A stretch of 64,000 nt of DNA from Macquaria australasica. Taxonomy: Eukaryota; Chordata; Actinopteri; Centrarchiformes; Percichthyidae. The notes under the pieces were generated by a model. It searched no databases, was not told the origin of the DNA, and saw only the letters and a list, made by a program, of their open reading frames with translations. Below, in pieces: positions 34,224 to 45,400 of the stretch; the first letter of the stretch is position 1; each line of letters starts with the position of its first letter. The DNA lies in the NCBI GenBank assembly GCA_005408345.1, contig SEMN01000462.1, positions 248,001 through 312,000 of the forward strand, written 5' to 3'. The translations under genes were made by a program, and so were the position numbers.

Positions 34224-35445
34224 TTTTATCCTGTCTCAAAAAGATGCAGAAAAACTAGTCCATGCATTTGTTACGTCTAGGCTGGACTATTGCAACTCGC
34301 TATTATCAGGCTGCCCCAATAAATCCCTTAAGACTCTCCAGCTGATTCAGAATGCTGCGGCACGTTTACTGACAAGAACCAGAAAAAGAGAACATATTTC
34401 TCCAATATTAGCTTCTCTACACTGGCTCCCTGTAAAATCCAGAATAGAATTTAAAATCCTTCTCCTCACCTTCAAAGCCCTAAATGGTCAGGCACCATCA
34501 TATCTTAAAGAGCTCATAGTACCCTATTACCCCACTAGAGCACTGCGCTCCCAGAATGCAGGGTTCCTTGTGGTTCCTAGAGTCTCTAAAAGTAGAATGG
34601 GAACCAGAGCCTTCAGCTATCAAGCTCCTCTCCTGTGGAACCAGATCCCAGTTTGTGTACGGGAGGCGGACAACCTCCTCACATTTAAGAGTAGGCTTAA
34701 GACTTTCCTCTTTGATAAAGCTTATAGTAGGGCTGACTCAGGTGACCCCTGAGCCCCCCCTTAGTTATGCTGCTATAGGCCTAGACTGCCAGGGGACTTC
34801 CTATGATGCACTGAGCTCCTTTCTCCTCCTCTTCCTCTCCATCTGTACACCCTCATATCCCATCAATGCTTGTTATTAATTCAACTTCTTCCCGTAGTTG
34901 TGTGCTTTCTCTCCTCTCTCACTCTCCCTACCCTTCTGTTGCTTTCTGCAGGTGTTTCTGCCTCTGGAGCTGTGGAGTCTGGGTCTGTGGTTGCTGCCGC
35001 CTGCTGCCCCCGTGCTCCTGCTCTGCACCCGCTGCTGCTATTACTGTTGTTGCTCTTATTATTAGTATTGCTATTATAATGTTGCTCTTGGTGTTGTTTC
35101 CGTTGGTGTTAACATCAATGCCATTACCATATCTATGCTGTATTGAGCTGCTGTATGTTCTCTTTCCTCCTGCTCTCTCTCTCCCGCTCCCCCCTTCCCC
35201 CTTCAACCCAACCGGTTGAGGCAGATGGCCGCCCACCTTGAGCCTGGTTCTGCTCGAGGTTTCTACCTGTTAAAAGGGAGTTTTTCCTTGCCACTGTCGC
35301 ATAGTGCTTGCTTATGGTGGGAACTGTTGGGTCTCTGTAAATATAAAGAGTCGGTCTAGACCTGCTCTATTCGAAAAAGTGCCCTGAGATAACTTTGTTA
35401 TGATATGGCGCTATATAAATAAAACTGAATTGAATTGAATTGAAT
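34224..35445 (+). mobile_element. 5'-truncated LINE (L2/Maui-like) with ORF2 C-terminus and 3' UTR
   Basis: An open frame to 34752 encodes the conserved C-terminal region of non-LTR reverse transcriptases (VTSRLDYCNSLLSGCPNKS, LQLIQNAAARLLT, LASLHWLPVKSRIEFKILLL, APLLWNQIPVCVREA). A C/T-rich 3' UTR follows, then the GGCGCTATATAAATAAAACT end and a TGAAT tail at about 35420-35445. The RT catalytic core and endonuclease are missing. It sits between the two U5 genes. Confidence 0.8.
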
Positions 35446-35586
35446 TGTAAGTGTGAATATTATCACAGCGGGAAATAATGCATTTGGCAGCGCACGTGCG
35501 TGCCATTGATTGCGGGGCTGAAACTGACATCGATGAAAATAACGGATCTGTACATTTTAAATCCTACATAAACCGGAAACGAAGAA

Positions 35587-35603
35587 TCCCATCATGCCTT
35601 GCG
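35587..35603 (+). promoter_or_regulatory. Distal sequence element (ZNF143/STAF-type) of U5 copy 2
   Basis: TCCCATCATGCCTTGCG differs by one base from the copy 1 element and starts 213 bp upstream of the RNA start. Confidence 0.75.
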
Positions 35604-35734
35604 TCGCAGCATGAACAGCCAGCCAATGCTAAATAAACTTGCGTTTATTTACATTTCATTACAGTCATTTATATCCTGCTGTTTCTTCATTTGCACATTG
35701 TGTGGATTAGAGTTTTGTATAAGTACACTTACGG

Positions 35735-35754
35735 TACACCATCACTTTAAATAG
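35735..35754 (+). promoter_or_regulatory. Proximal sequence element-like site of U5 copy 2
   Basis: TACACCATCACTTTAAATAG begins about 65 bp upstream of the RNA. It resembles vertebrate snRNA PSEs (CACC...ACTT..A) more closely than the copy 1 site. Confidence 0.6.
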
Positions 35755-35799
35755 CTTTGTCGCCAATGGCCTCGGTCTCAGTCCGCCGGAAGAGTTAGA

Positions 35800-35918
35800 T
35801 CACTCTTGATTCTCTTCAGATCGTATAAATCTTTCGCCTTTTACTAAAGATTTCCGTGGAGAGGATCAACAAGAGTATAACTCAATTTTTTGATGCCCTG
35901 CTTCACTGCGGGGCTTCC
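35800..35918 (+). ncRNA. U5 spliceosomal snRNA, copy 2
   Basis: It has the same internal core as copy 1 (CTTCAGATCGTATAAATC, TTTCGCCTTTTACTAAAG, GTGGAGAGGATCAA) and the same 3' stem (CCCTGC/GCGGGG). An Sm-type CAATTTTTTG lies at 35883-35892. Its basal stem is perfect: ACTCTTG near 35802 pairs with CAAGAGT near 35869. This differs in sequence from copy 1 and from the human stem, so pairing is kept by covariation. With STAF and PSE elements in place and a 3'-box-like sequence downstream it looks like a functional gene. Confidence 0.9.
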
Positions 35919-35922
35919 TGAC

Positions 35923-35942
35923 GTGTTTAATAATAAAACAAG
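35923..35942 (+). terminator. 3'-box-like processing signal of U5 copy 2
   Basis: GTGTTTAATAATAAAACAAG follows the RNA end by about 5 nt. It resembles the snRNA 3' box (GTTT, short spacer, AAA-purine), which directs Integrator-dependent 3' end formation. Confidence 0.4.
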
Positions 35943-36463
35943 TTTTAAGTTTAGCATAGTCTTAAGTGCACTTTATTGTTTGGATTATTAATACACTACG
36001 ATGCTGGTAGTACAACTGTACTTTCACTGTAATCAAGTACTGAGATTTTCATTTCTAACGGAGCTGAAATCAGTTATGTAATGTCATATTGTGTGCACTA
36101 GCTCATGTTAAGACTTATTGTTCTCTTTCTCCTTTGCTGCAGGTTTTAATGTATCTTGCAGAATGTACCTTTGTCTCTGAGGGAATGATGCAGGAATATA
36201 GCAGATATATTTTCCTGGAAACACGCACCACAAACACAGAGAGATACTCACTTATTGGTTGCATTTATTGCTTCCACCTTGGGCTTGTTTTGCTCAGTCA
36301 CTGCATTTTCATTTCACATTAACTTATTGCATTTTATCTGCGATTTGTGCGTCTGCAACTGTGTTTTCATTATCTCTACCGATTTGTTCCCTATACATTT
36401 GATCAATTCAGCACCTGATTTCTATTCAGAGCGCAGATATCTTTCACTTATTGAAGTTCCCCC

Positions 36464-38672
36464 AGTGGTGGAGAGTACATTTACTCAAGTGGTGGCAATT
36501 TTGCAGCAGTTGTATTTTAATATGTTCATTTTGTGCAGCTTTATACTTTTAGAGGGAAATATTCTGGGCTGTAGCCAGGATTTTGAAAATACTATAAACT
36601 TCTTAGAATAAAACACTATGTAAAGTAGTTGAAATTAAATTCACCTCAAGATGCTAAGACATTAAAACACAGCGTATACATTCATGCATCAGTAATCATA
36701 AGCCCAAACTCAATACTCACCTCATGAAGATATTTCGAACTAGCCACTAAAAAAAAAGGTTTTATTCATGTTCCTGTGCAATTACATTTTCTGTACATTT
36801 TGTGTCTCTTAGCAACGTTTCAAAGCCCTCTCCACATTGCCAGGAATATATTTTATGATGGGCAAAAACTAAATCCTAATAGTAAATTTAATTAAATGTA
36901 TTGCAATTTAATTATTGGTTGTGTTTTACCTAAAAAGGGGTACATTTAGAGCTAAAAGAAAAATCATAATCGGCCTTAAAAAACCCACCAGTATCCACTC
37001 AGAACAAACCAAGGACATGTCCTCAGTGATTTGGCCCTGAAAATACTTCTTACCTCAGTACATTTATTTGAAAGCTAAGGTTACTTTGTAGATAATGGTT
37101 TTACACACAAAGCATATGATGATTAAATAAGATACGATGCATTATTATAGATTAAACTACCAGAAAATATATAAAGTAGTTCAAATTAAGTCCTTTTTGA
37201 ACAGCCGCTACATTAAAATGCTGCTTACATGTTAATGCATTAATAATAGTAATTCAAAAATATAATATATATAAACTTTGAAAGTGGCCACTGTGTGAGT
37301 ACTTTTACTTTTGATATTTTAAGTACATTTTGATAATACTGTATTTAAATAAAATGATGAATTCAGGACTTTTACTTGTAGTGGAGTATTTCCACATTGT
37401 GGTATTTAAACTTTTATTTAAATAAAGGATGTGAGTACTTCTTCCACTACAAGTTCCCTAATGGAACAGTTATGTTTACAGAGTTTAAGGGGTTTCCCAG
37501 CCAACACATCATGCACCAGTATTACAATGTAGTCAAACCTTTTGAATGTTGAAACTCACCAGCCCTACAAACATCATCTGCTGGACAACAGTCCAGTTGA
37601 ATACTTTAATAAATAATAATGTTGCAACCAAGCAACATGTTGACTTTATTGTTACAGTCAGAGTGAAAGAATCAACAGTGTAAATGAGTCAGTGAGTATT
37701 TTCATTCATGTCAGAAGGTGTTAATGTACCAACATAATGAAATCATTCTCTCTTTTTACGATTTCCCTCTGCAACTTAATACTTAATGCAAATATTGTAC
37801 TTTTTACTTTTTACTAAATTTGTCCGACAGCTTTAGTTACTTTTCAGATTGCAATTTTCCATACCTTCATGTCCAGTGAAAACCATGTATCTCCAAATTT
37901 GGTGAATTTGATTTTTTTCTGATGAACTGGAGGATTAAGTGTTTCTTTATGGGTTGAGAGAATTATCCTCCTTCTTAAGATAAATAAACAATTTAATCCC
38001 CCCCCCCCCACCCCTTGGATCAGCTGGAAAATGCATGCAAGCTGAAAACAGGGCTGCTTTTCTGAGCTCAGAAAAAGTTTACCTTTTAGAGATACGTGGT
38101 CCTCACAGGACAGCAACGCTACAAACATAATGATGATCTTATAAAATATGATGCATTGCTGTAGATTAAACTACCCAACAGTATATAAAGTACTTAAAAT
38201 AAGCTAAACCATTAACAACTACAGCAGTAAAATGCAACATATACATTAATGCAGCAGTAATATTAATCCAAAAACATCAGATATAATAGTAAAACACTGA
38301 CAGCGACCATTTTACTGCAGAATGAGTACTTTTACTTTTGATACTTTAAGTAAATTTTGCTGATCCTACTTACATACTTTTACTTAAGTAAGGTTTTGTA
38401 TGCAGGACTTTTACTTGAGTAAAGGATCTGAATACTTCTTCCACCACTGATGAGTATATGCAGTGGTGGTAAGTAACTAACTACATTTACTCATATACTT
38501 TTTCTGTCAATTTTACTTTTGATAATTAAAGTACATTTTGCTGATGATACTTCTGTAGTCTTTTCTAAATGTAACATTTGAATGCAGGACTTACGTGTAA
38601 TGGAGTATTTTTATGATGTGGCATTGCTATTTTTACTTAAGTAAATGATCTGAATACTTCCTCCACCACTGT
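36464..38672. repeat. Cluster of copies of a CAGTGGTGG-ended dispersed repeat
   Basis: Several copies contain GTACTTTTACTTTTGATACT, AAGTAAATTTTGCTGAT and CTTCCACCACTG blocks (about 36464-36620, 37290-37450, 38313-38450, 38461-38672). The blocks at 37798-38000 and 38110-38220 also recur, the first again near 63215-63420. It is a non-autonomous transposon family common in fish; no coding exon was seen in the region. Confidence 0.6.
38461..38672. mobile_element. Near-complete short copy with inverted ends CAGTGGTGG / CCACCACTG
   Basis: The copy begins CAGTGGTGGTAAGTAACTA and ends TACTTCCTCCACCACTG. Flanks TGAGTATATG on the left and TGAGTATGAC on the right suggest a target duplication of about 7-8 bp, as in hAT-type elements. 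It lies 12 bp after the end of another copy. Confidence 0.55.
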
Positions 38673-38864
38673 GAGTATGACTATATGTCATATTGTTTGT
38701 TTTAAGTGTGTGATATTTCATGTTATTCAGAATTTCAAAAAAACATGTTGCGACCATAAAGTGTAATGCACCTTTAGTCTCTGAGGGAATATTACAGGAA
38801 TATTACAATTATATTTTCCTGCAAAACCAACATGCAGAAACACTCACTCACTCTCTCTCACTCA

Positions 38865-38914
38865 CTCACACACACACACACACACACACTCACACACACA
38901 CTCACACACACACA
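38865..38914. repeat. (CA)n with CACT interruptions
   Basis: A CT/CA microsatellite with regular ACTCAC interruptions. Confidence 0.85.
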
Positions 38915-38984
38915 GATATGCAGTGTTGCCCCAGAGGAACGTCATGAGCGTCCAGGCCATTAACAAATGCAGTAAGCCCTTTAA

Positions 38985-39225
38985 GTATGATTTCCTGCCC
39001 TTCCTCCCCGGTTCGTCCCCCAGCTCCTCCCGGTAAAAACGTGACACACATCAGTTGTGTGACAGGTCACGTGACGGCCGTAGCATTGATCCGGAAGGAG
39101 GGAGAGGAGGGAGGAGGGAGGAGGGGGAGGCTGATGTTGCCGAGAAGCTGCGTCAGGTCAGCCAGAGACAGCCAGACTCATACAGGAAGCTCCGTGATTC
39201 AGCTTCAAAATAAAGCAGAATAGTG
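38985..39225 (+). promoter_or_regulatory. GC-rich patch with GTCACGTGAC palindrome
   Basis: The patch is CpG-richer than its surroundings. It contains GTCACGTGAC at 39066-39075, which is an E-box identical to the TFEB/USF-type CLEAR consensus, and GGGAGGAGGGAGGAGG tracts. It could be a promoter or enhancer, but no transcript is evident. Confidence 0.25.
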
Positions 39226-39717
39226 TAGCGTTCATGCGTTCGCCGTTATCCCTCACAGATAATATCAGGCTGTTTTACTACATTTTCCAAAACCATTCAC
39301 CTGCATTATTAACCAACGTTTAAACACTGAATCAAACAACTGCGTGATATATGAGGTCGCCTCTTTTGTCTGTTGTATCGTCATATTGTGATGACCAATC
39401 TCATCTACCTTGTTTTCAGCAAAAAGCTCTGGTAAACCCACTGTATGCTACCTGCTCAGCAGCAACATTAGAGTGACTATTGGACTGTATGCATCAGAAA
39501 CATGTTGAAAGGGATGACAAAAAACTGTCTGCTGCTGGGTGTGTGGCTAACATGTTAGCCATAGCAACAAAGTGTCATCATTTTGTTATGGGGCTTTTTT
39601 GCCCCCTAGTGGCTAATTTAATAAGTGTAGCTTTAAAGACTCCTTTTTATTTGTATATGTATGAAGATTTTCCATCCAGTGTCATATATATATGATGATA
39701 TGTACATGTTAAAAAGA

Positions 39718-40262
39718 AGTATTCAGATGCTTTAGTAAAAGTACTAATACCACACTGAAAATACTCCAAGTAAAAGCCCTGCATTCAAAACCTTACTTAA
39801 GTAAAAGTATGTAAGTAGGATCAGCAAAATTTACTCAAAATATCAAAAGTAAAAGTACTCATTCTGCAGTAAAATGCTCCAACTCTGACTCACATTTCCA
39901 CCACCATCTTCCTGCAACAACTCAACCTCTCTCAAGATATTGACAAGACTTTTCCTTGAGTGAGACTTATTACGAAACAGTCTGTCTCTGCAGGGATCCT
40001 TTCCATAATGTTGTCAGACACTTAGAATAACAATCTGAGCCTGTCAGTAGTAAAAACAAGCACTTGTTTTGGAATTGGTCCAGTAGATCCCATCCGTGAA
40101 CGGGCTGCAATGGCTGCAATGTAATCCTTGCAGGCAAAAAGTACATCCACTAAATTTGGTAAGTATTAGTCATTTCAACTCCAAAAATAAAAATAAAAAA
40201 ATAGGGCCCAGGTTTAAAAATACAGTACTTGAGTAAATGTACTTAGTTACTTTCCACCACTG
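39718..40262. repeat. Inverse copy of the CAGTGGTGG-ended repeat, interrupted
   Basis: AGTATTCAGATGC...AAGTAGGATCAGCAAAATTT at 39718-39870 and TTGAGTAAATGTACTTAGTTA...CCACCACTG at 40228-40262 are opposite-orientation parts of the same family. The 39880-40220 segment between them is of unknown origin. Confidence 0.5.
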
Positions 40263-40379
40263 AAAAGTGTGTATTTAAACTATAAAATATATCATTTCTA
40301 ACTTGTAGGTACAGTTGATGTTTTAGTGTTAATAAATGCTTCTGAAGAATTATTTGGCTTTGTCGTGTAGCTATCTTTG

Positions 40380-41819
40380 GCCTCAGTTTTATTTTGAAAA
40401 ACGACGCCGGAAGTCGCGCTTGGTAACGGTCTTCTTGATGCTGGTTTAGAGACTAGTCCAGCTCGCCTGCATTCCTCCTCTCTCTAAAGCCTGGCCGACA
40501 GAGACAGAGAAAGAAAGAGGGGGGAGAAAGCACACATTATTATTCTCCACCGTGTTGGATTTTTATGAACCAAGGAGCCGACTCACACCGGACACACCGA
40601 GCAGATAAGACCACGACAAAACAACCACGTCGAGGCTGCTCCTTTGGACCTACAATAACGACAAAAAGGCGTGTATTTCCTTTTATAAAGACGGGACTTT
40701 GCGTTGGTGTGTAGGTCAGCTATCGAAAAGCAGCTTTGGTGAAACAGCCTTTCCTCGGCGGATATCTCCTCTTTTTTCTTTTTTTTTTAATGAGGATTTG
40801 CAAGATGGCTGATGACAGCTACCCCTAACAAGGACAGAAAAGACGTCCCCTTTAAGATTAGCAGGGTATATTTTTGTATTTCTATGAGTTAAACATACAA
40901 ATATGGCTGCGTTTTAAAGATAATGACTATAGTTTCTATCAGCAACGACCGTCCTTGTCGGTAAATGGGGCCAATCTAGTGTTTATCTGTACCTGAGCTA
41001 TGGTAGAAAATGGTGAGGTGACGTCTGAGGTAATTTACACGATTTAATCGAGATAAGGAAGTAGAAAAATATGTTGTTGGCTAAAGGCTGAAGCGATGAT
41101 AGGTGAATAAGGTGGAGGCCAGAGCTGGATATAAAGAATACTAATCGTTGGGTCAGGAGATATCTGATAGATGTGTCGGAGTGGGGAAACCAAAAGGCTC
41201 TGCAACAGCAGCCAACATTCCTGCGGATCCTAAAACCCTTTGTTTTATGCGCAGGAGCCGGACTCGACTATTAAAACGATTAACTATGCAGTAAACGGGC
41301 TCGAAATGATGGCCCGGGTGTGATTTGCTGTTTAATGAGATTATAAGGCCTTTGTTGTCGACAGAAAACTGGTAGAAAACGCCGAGGCCTTGTGTACAGA
41401 TATGCGAGCTGTGCCACATAGCCGACGTTATTCATCAAATAGACATGTCGCTTTTATGTCAAATTAAAAGCCTGGAGGAAGCTGTGCTATTATTCTGACC
41501 TGTAAAACAGCATTTCTTGTCTACTGCCAAGCCGTCGCTGGTTGTATGTATAATTAAATTGCAGGTGGAGGCTCCTCGGATACTTATTTATGATTCAGCG
41601 GACAAAAGCATTGCGCTGCGTTGTGGTTATTGAGGGAATCAAGCGCCCTTGACGTCCTGATAAAACAAGATTCAGGTTCAAAAAGCTCTCCGTGTGTGAA
41701 TAGTAATCAGGGTGTGGACTGGAGCAGTCCCGTCTCATGGTTTTCATGCTTCGGTTGTTGGTCTGAATTGGTCCACAGTCGATCATAATCCGACGTTGAA
41801 GTGAAGGAAGCTCTCAAGG
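40380..41819 (+). promoter_or_regulatory. trim8: trim8 promoter and 5' UTR exon region
   Basis: CpG-rich sequence starts near 40395 with CCGGAAGT (ETS-type site). It continues through a long leader with no long open frame and ends at a strong donor CTCTCAAG|GTAAGG (41819). This fits a non-coding first exon of trim8, whose coding starts 0.6 kb further on. The transcription start itself cannot be placed from sequence alone. Confidence 0.45.
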
Positions 41820-42024
41820 TAAGGGCCCGAGCAGGCAGCAGAATAGGATCAAGTGACTTTTCATGTACTATTCAGAGATTGATTCACCTCATGATCATAT
41901 GAGTAATTGTGTAGATATTTAGTTCTCTGTGCCTTGTTTGCATTTCATGGTTTACCTGTAGCTGACAGGCTTTTAGCTTCCTGTAGGCCTATAAACACAC
42001 AGAAGCTGAAAAGGCAGGCCCAGT

Positions 42025-42048
42025 GTGTGTGTGTGTGTGTGTGTGTGA
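42025..42048. repeat. (TG)n microsatellite
   Basis: A short TG run in the trim8 leader region. Confidence 0.8.
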
Positions 42049-42410
42049 TTTAGAGGAAAGGAAAGCACCGTTTACTGTAATCTGTATAACGTCAGCCCCT
42101 GCTGTGTGTGTTGAAATCACCAAGGTGTTGTCATCCTTGCCTGAAGTTTTCTCTGCTCAATTTTCTGGAATTTGCCTTCATGCTGCAGCAATAAGCAATA
42201 CTCGTCTGTCAGGGAGACTCCTTTAATTTGGTCACAAGGGTTGAAACATACAGACTGATCTTTCAGGACGGAATCGGGTCTGTTTTTATCTTTTTTCTCA
42301 AGACTCATTCTGAGAGTGTCAGGTTTCCTGCGAGGACGGAGAGGCCTAGAGGTCTGGCAGAAGTGGAAAACAGTTAGTGTATGCCTGTCCGCACCATGAT
42401 GGCCTCTGAC

Positions 42411-45400
42411 ATGGCTGAGACGTGGAGGAACTGTTTTGAGGAGGAGCTCATCTGCCCCATCTGCCTGCACGTGTTCTCAGATCCCATCCAGCTGCCCTGC
42501 AAGCACAACTTCTGCCGGGGCTGCATCAGTGAGGCCTGGGCCAAGGACTCAACGCTGGCCCGCTGCCCTGAGTGCAATCATGCTTACACGCAGAAGCCCA
42601 GCCTAGAGAAGAACCACAAACTGTCCAACATAGTCGAGAAGTACAACGCCCTGAGCGTGGAGAAGGCAACCACGCCGGCGCTGCAGTGCATCCTGTGCCG
42701 CCGAGGCCCTCCACTCCCTGCAGTGAAGGTCTGCCTGCGCTGCAACGCCCCATGCTGCCAGTCCCACGTCCAGACACACCTGCAGCAGCCATGCTCAGCC
42801 CTCGGGCACCTGTTGGTGGAGGCCGAGGCGGTGAAGGCCTGGACCTGCCTGCAGCATGACGAGTACAGGCTGTACCACTGCGAGGCCGAGCAGACAGCGG
42901 TGTGCCAGTACTGCTGCTTCGCCCGCTGCCACCCCAGCCATGGCCATGCTGTCACTGACGTGGAGCTGCGACGCAACGACATCAGAGTAAGGAGAATTTT
43001 ATATATCGTACACATACATTAAACAAACACATTCTTGTTTATTGACCTGCTTCCTCAGGACAGTGTCACACTCTGACATTGTGACAGAAACAAATTTTCA
43101 GCCGGTAGTTTGATTTCACCACTGCCTCGTCATGGAAGCGGACATCAGACATCTTGCAAGTAGTCGCTTGATTGGTTAGTCGAGCGACAGAAGATTAATC
43201 TGCAAGTATCTTGATAATCGATTAATTGTTTACGTAATTTTTTAAAGCAAAAATGGGAAAAATTCATGGGTTCCAGCTTCTCAAATGTGAATAATATCAT
43301 CTATGATAGTAAACTGAATATCTTTGGGTTTTGGCTTGTTGGTCAAAGAAAACAAGACATTTTAAGACCTCACCTTGGGCTCTGGGAAACTGTGATTTTG
43401 CTATTTGCTGACATTTTATAGACTATGAAATCAAGAATGTAATCGGCAGATTAACCGATAATGAAAAAAGCCGTTAGTTGTGGCCCTACTTGCAAGAATT
43501 TGTCAATTCATCAGTGATCAATATGTGTTGGCTGAGTGCCCACTCAAGTACCAAAATGTAGCTTTGTGCATTCATAACAGCATCACCCAGGCCAGTGAGG
43601 TCATTTTTCATCCACTTTGTAGGCGTCAAGCAAACGTCACCAGAACAAAGGACACATTTTACTGTCATTTTTTTGCCACATTAAAGACATTAATTGGAGG
43701 TTTTTGGGTTCAAAGCTGCCATGATATATTCTCAGTCGTTTTTATGTATTTAACACGTCACTTTACTCAATCAAAACCAAAATTTCCCATTTTAAGAAAC
43801 AATCACATTGAGTGTTTTTCAGCGCCTGTGTGAGAGTCTTGTGCATTTTTCAGTTGTGATCCACTCCAGCCTCCGTTCTCATCTGTTGGAATGACAAACA
43901 ATGCAGTCGAGGGTGGAACAATGAGGGGCCCTCAGAGGGCCTTATCTCCCCAGCACAGGTGCATCCTAGCTCAGGGATCGCCAGTTGTGAGGGGGGGTGG
44001 GAGCGGAGACAAGGGGAAGGGGGATTAAAGTGATTTGTCACTTGATTCTGCGGTCTACTTGGGGTTTTTTTATTAACCTCTTCCCTTCCTGGGGGTTTGG
44101 TGCTCGCTGTCGTCGGTTCGAGCAGAGGTCAGATTGGTTTTCCTCCCCCCCTTTTTTTCTGTTTTAAAGGGGTGTGTGACAGGGCGGTTTAGTCAGAGGG
44201 AGAACCATGAAGGCTTCACTGCTGACTGACTCATGTTGTTCACCCAACACCCTGTTTAGGTGTCAAGCTTGGGTGTATTTCCTGTTGGTAATGCTATGAC
44301 TCAGCTTTATGTATAGTTAATCGGGCGCCTGGGGCACAGGAAGGGCCATCGGGTGGGTCCTGGTCTAATTTTAAAATCTGTATTACCAAAATCCTTCACA
44401 TTTACAGCTTTTCCTACATTATCTATAATCAGGCTGGGAGCGATAAGTAATTCTGGTTTTGACCCAGATACAGATATCAATATTTATCTTTAAAACAATT
44501 ATTTATTATTGGCTGATATTCCTGTTTTAGCATAAACATAAAATAAACATGTTTGATAAGGTTATCTTAAATACAGATATAAATGTATTGTGAGAAAGGT
44601 AGGTCTATGTGTTGAATGGGACATTTTACAGTTTATTACAGTTTATTTATTTTACATCATACAAAATAAACTGGTGGGCAAACTATGTAATGGCAACGAG
44701 AACTAGAGTGATAAATCCGCAGCATCGATATATCAGCTAATATTACGTTATCACAGATAAATATCAGCCGATCTGCAACAAGAAAGTGCAGTACATAAAT
44801 GCCAAAGATATGTTTGACGTCGTTTAGAAACAGTATCTCCATTACATGGTCACAATTCCTTAAAAAATAATAATTTAAAGCATTCTTATCAAAAGTAGGG
44901 CTGCATGCTAACATGCTCACAATGCTTATGTTAAACAGCTGTTACTATGTTAACCATCCTCTAGTACAGTGTGTTAGCATGCCAGTATTTGCTCATTAGT
45001 ACTAAAAATTAGCACTGAACACAAAGTACAGCTGAGGCTGATGGGAATGTCATAGTCATACACCAAAGTACGGCTGCAACTAACGATTGTGCTCATTATC
45101 TGATTACTATTTCCTTTATTAATCGAGTCCAAGGCGATGTCTTCAAATGTCTTGTTTTGTCCGACCAACAGTCCAAAACCACAAAGAGATTCAATTTACA
45201 ATCTTGTGAGACAAAGAAAAGCATCAAATCCTGACATTTGAGAAGATGGAATCAGCAAATCTCTGGCATTTTTGATGAAAAAAATTACACAAAATACTTG
45301 CCAATAAATTTTCTGTCGATCTACTAATCAATTAATCGACTAATCGTTGCAGCTCTAATCAAAAGTGTTTGTTATGTATATTACCATATGGTTATTCTTT

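Noticed and set aside
34174..34752. A 192-codon open frame next to the U5 genes.
   Set aside because: It encodes the C-terminal region of a LINE reverse transcriptase, not a cellular protein.
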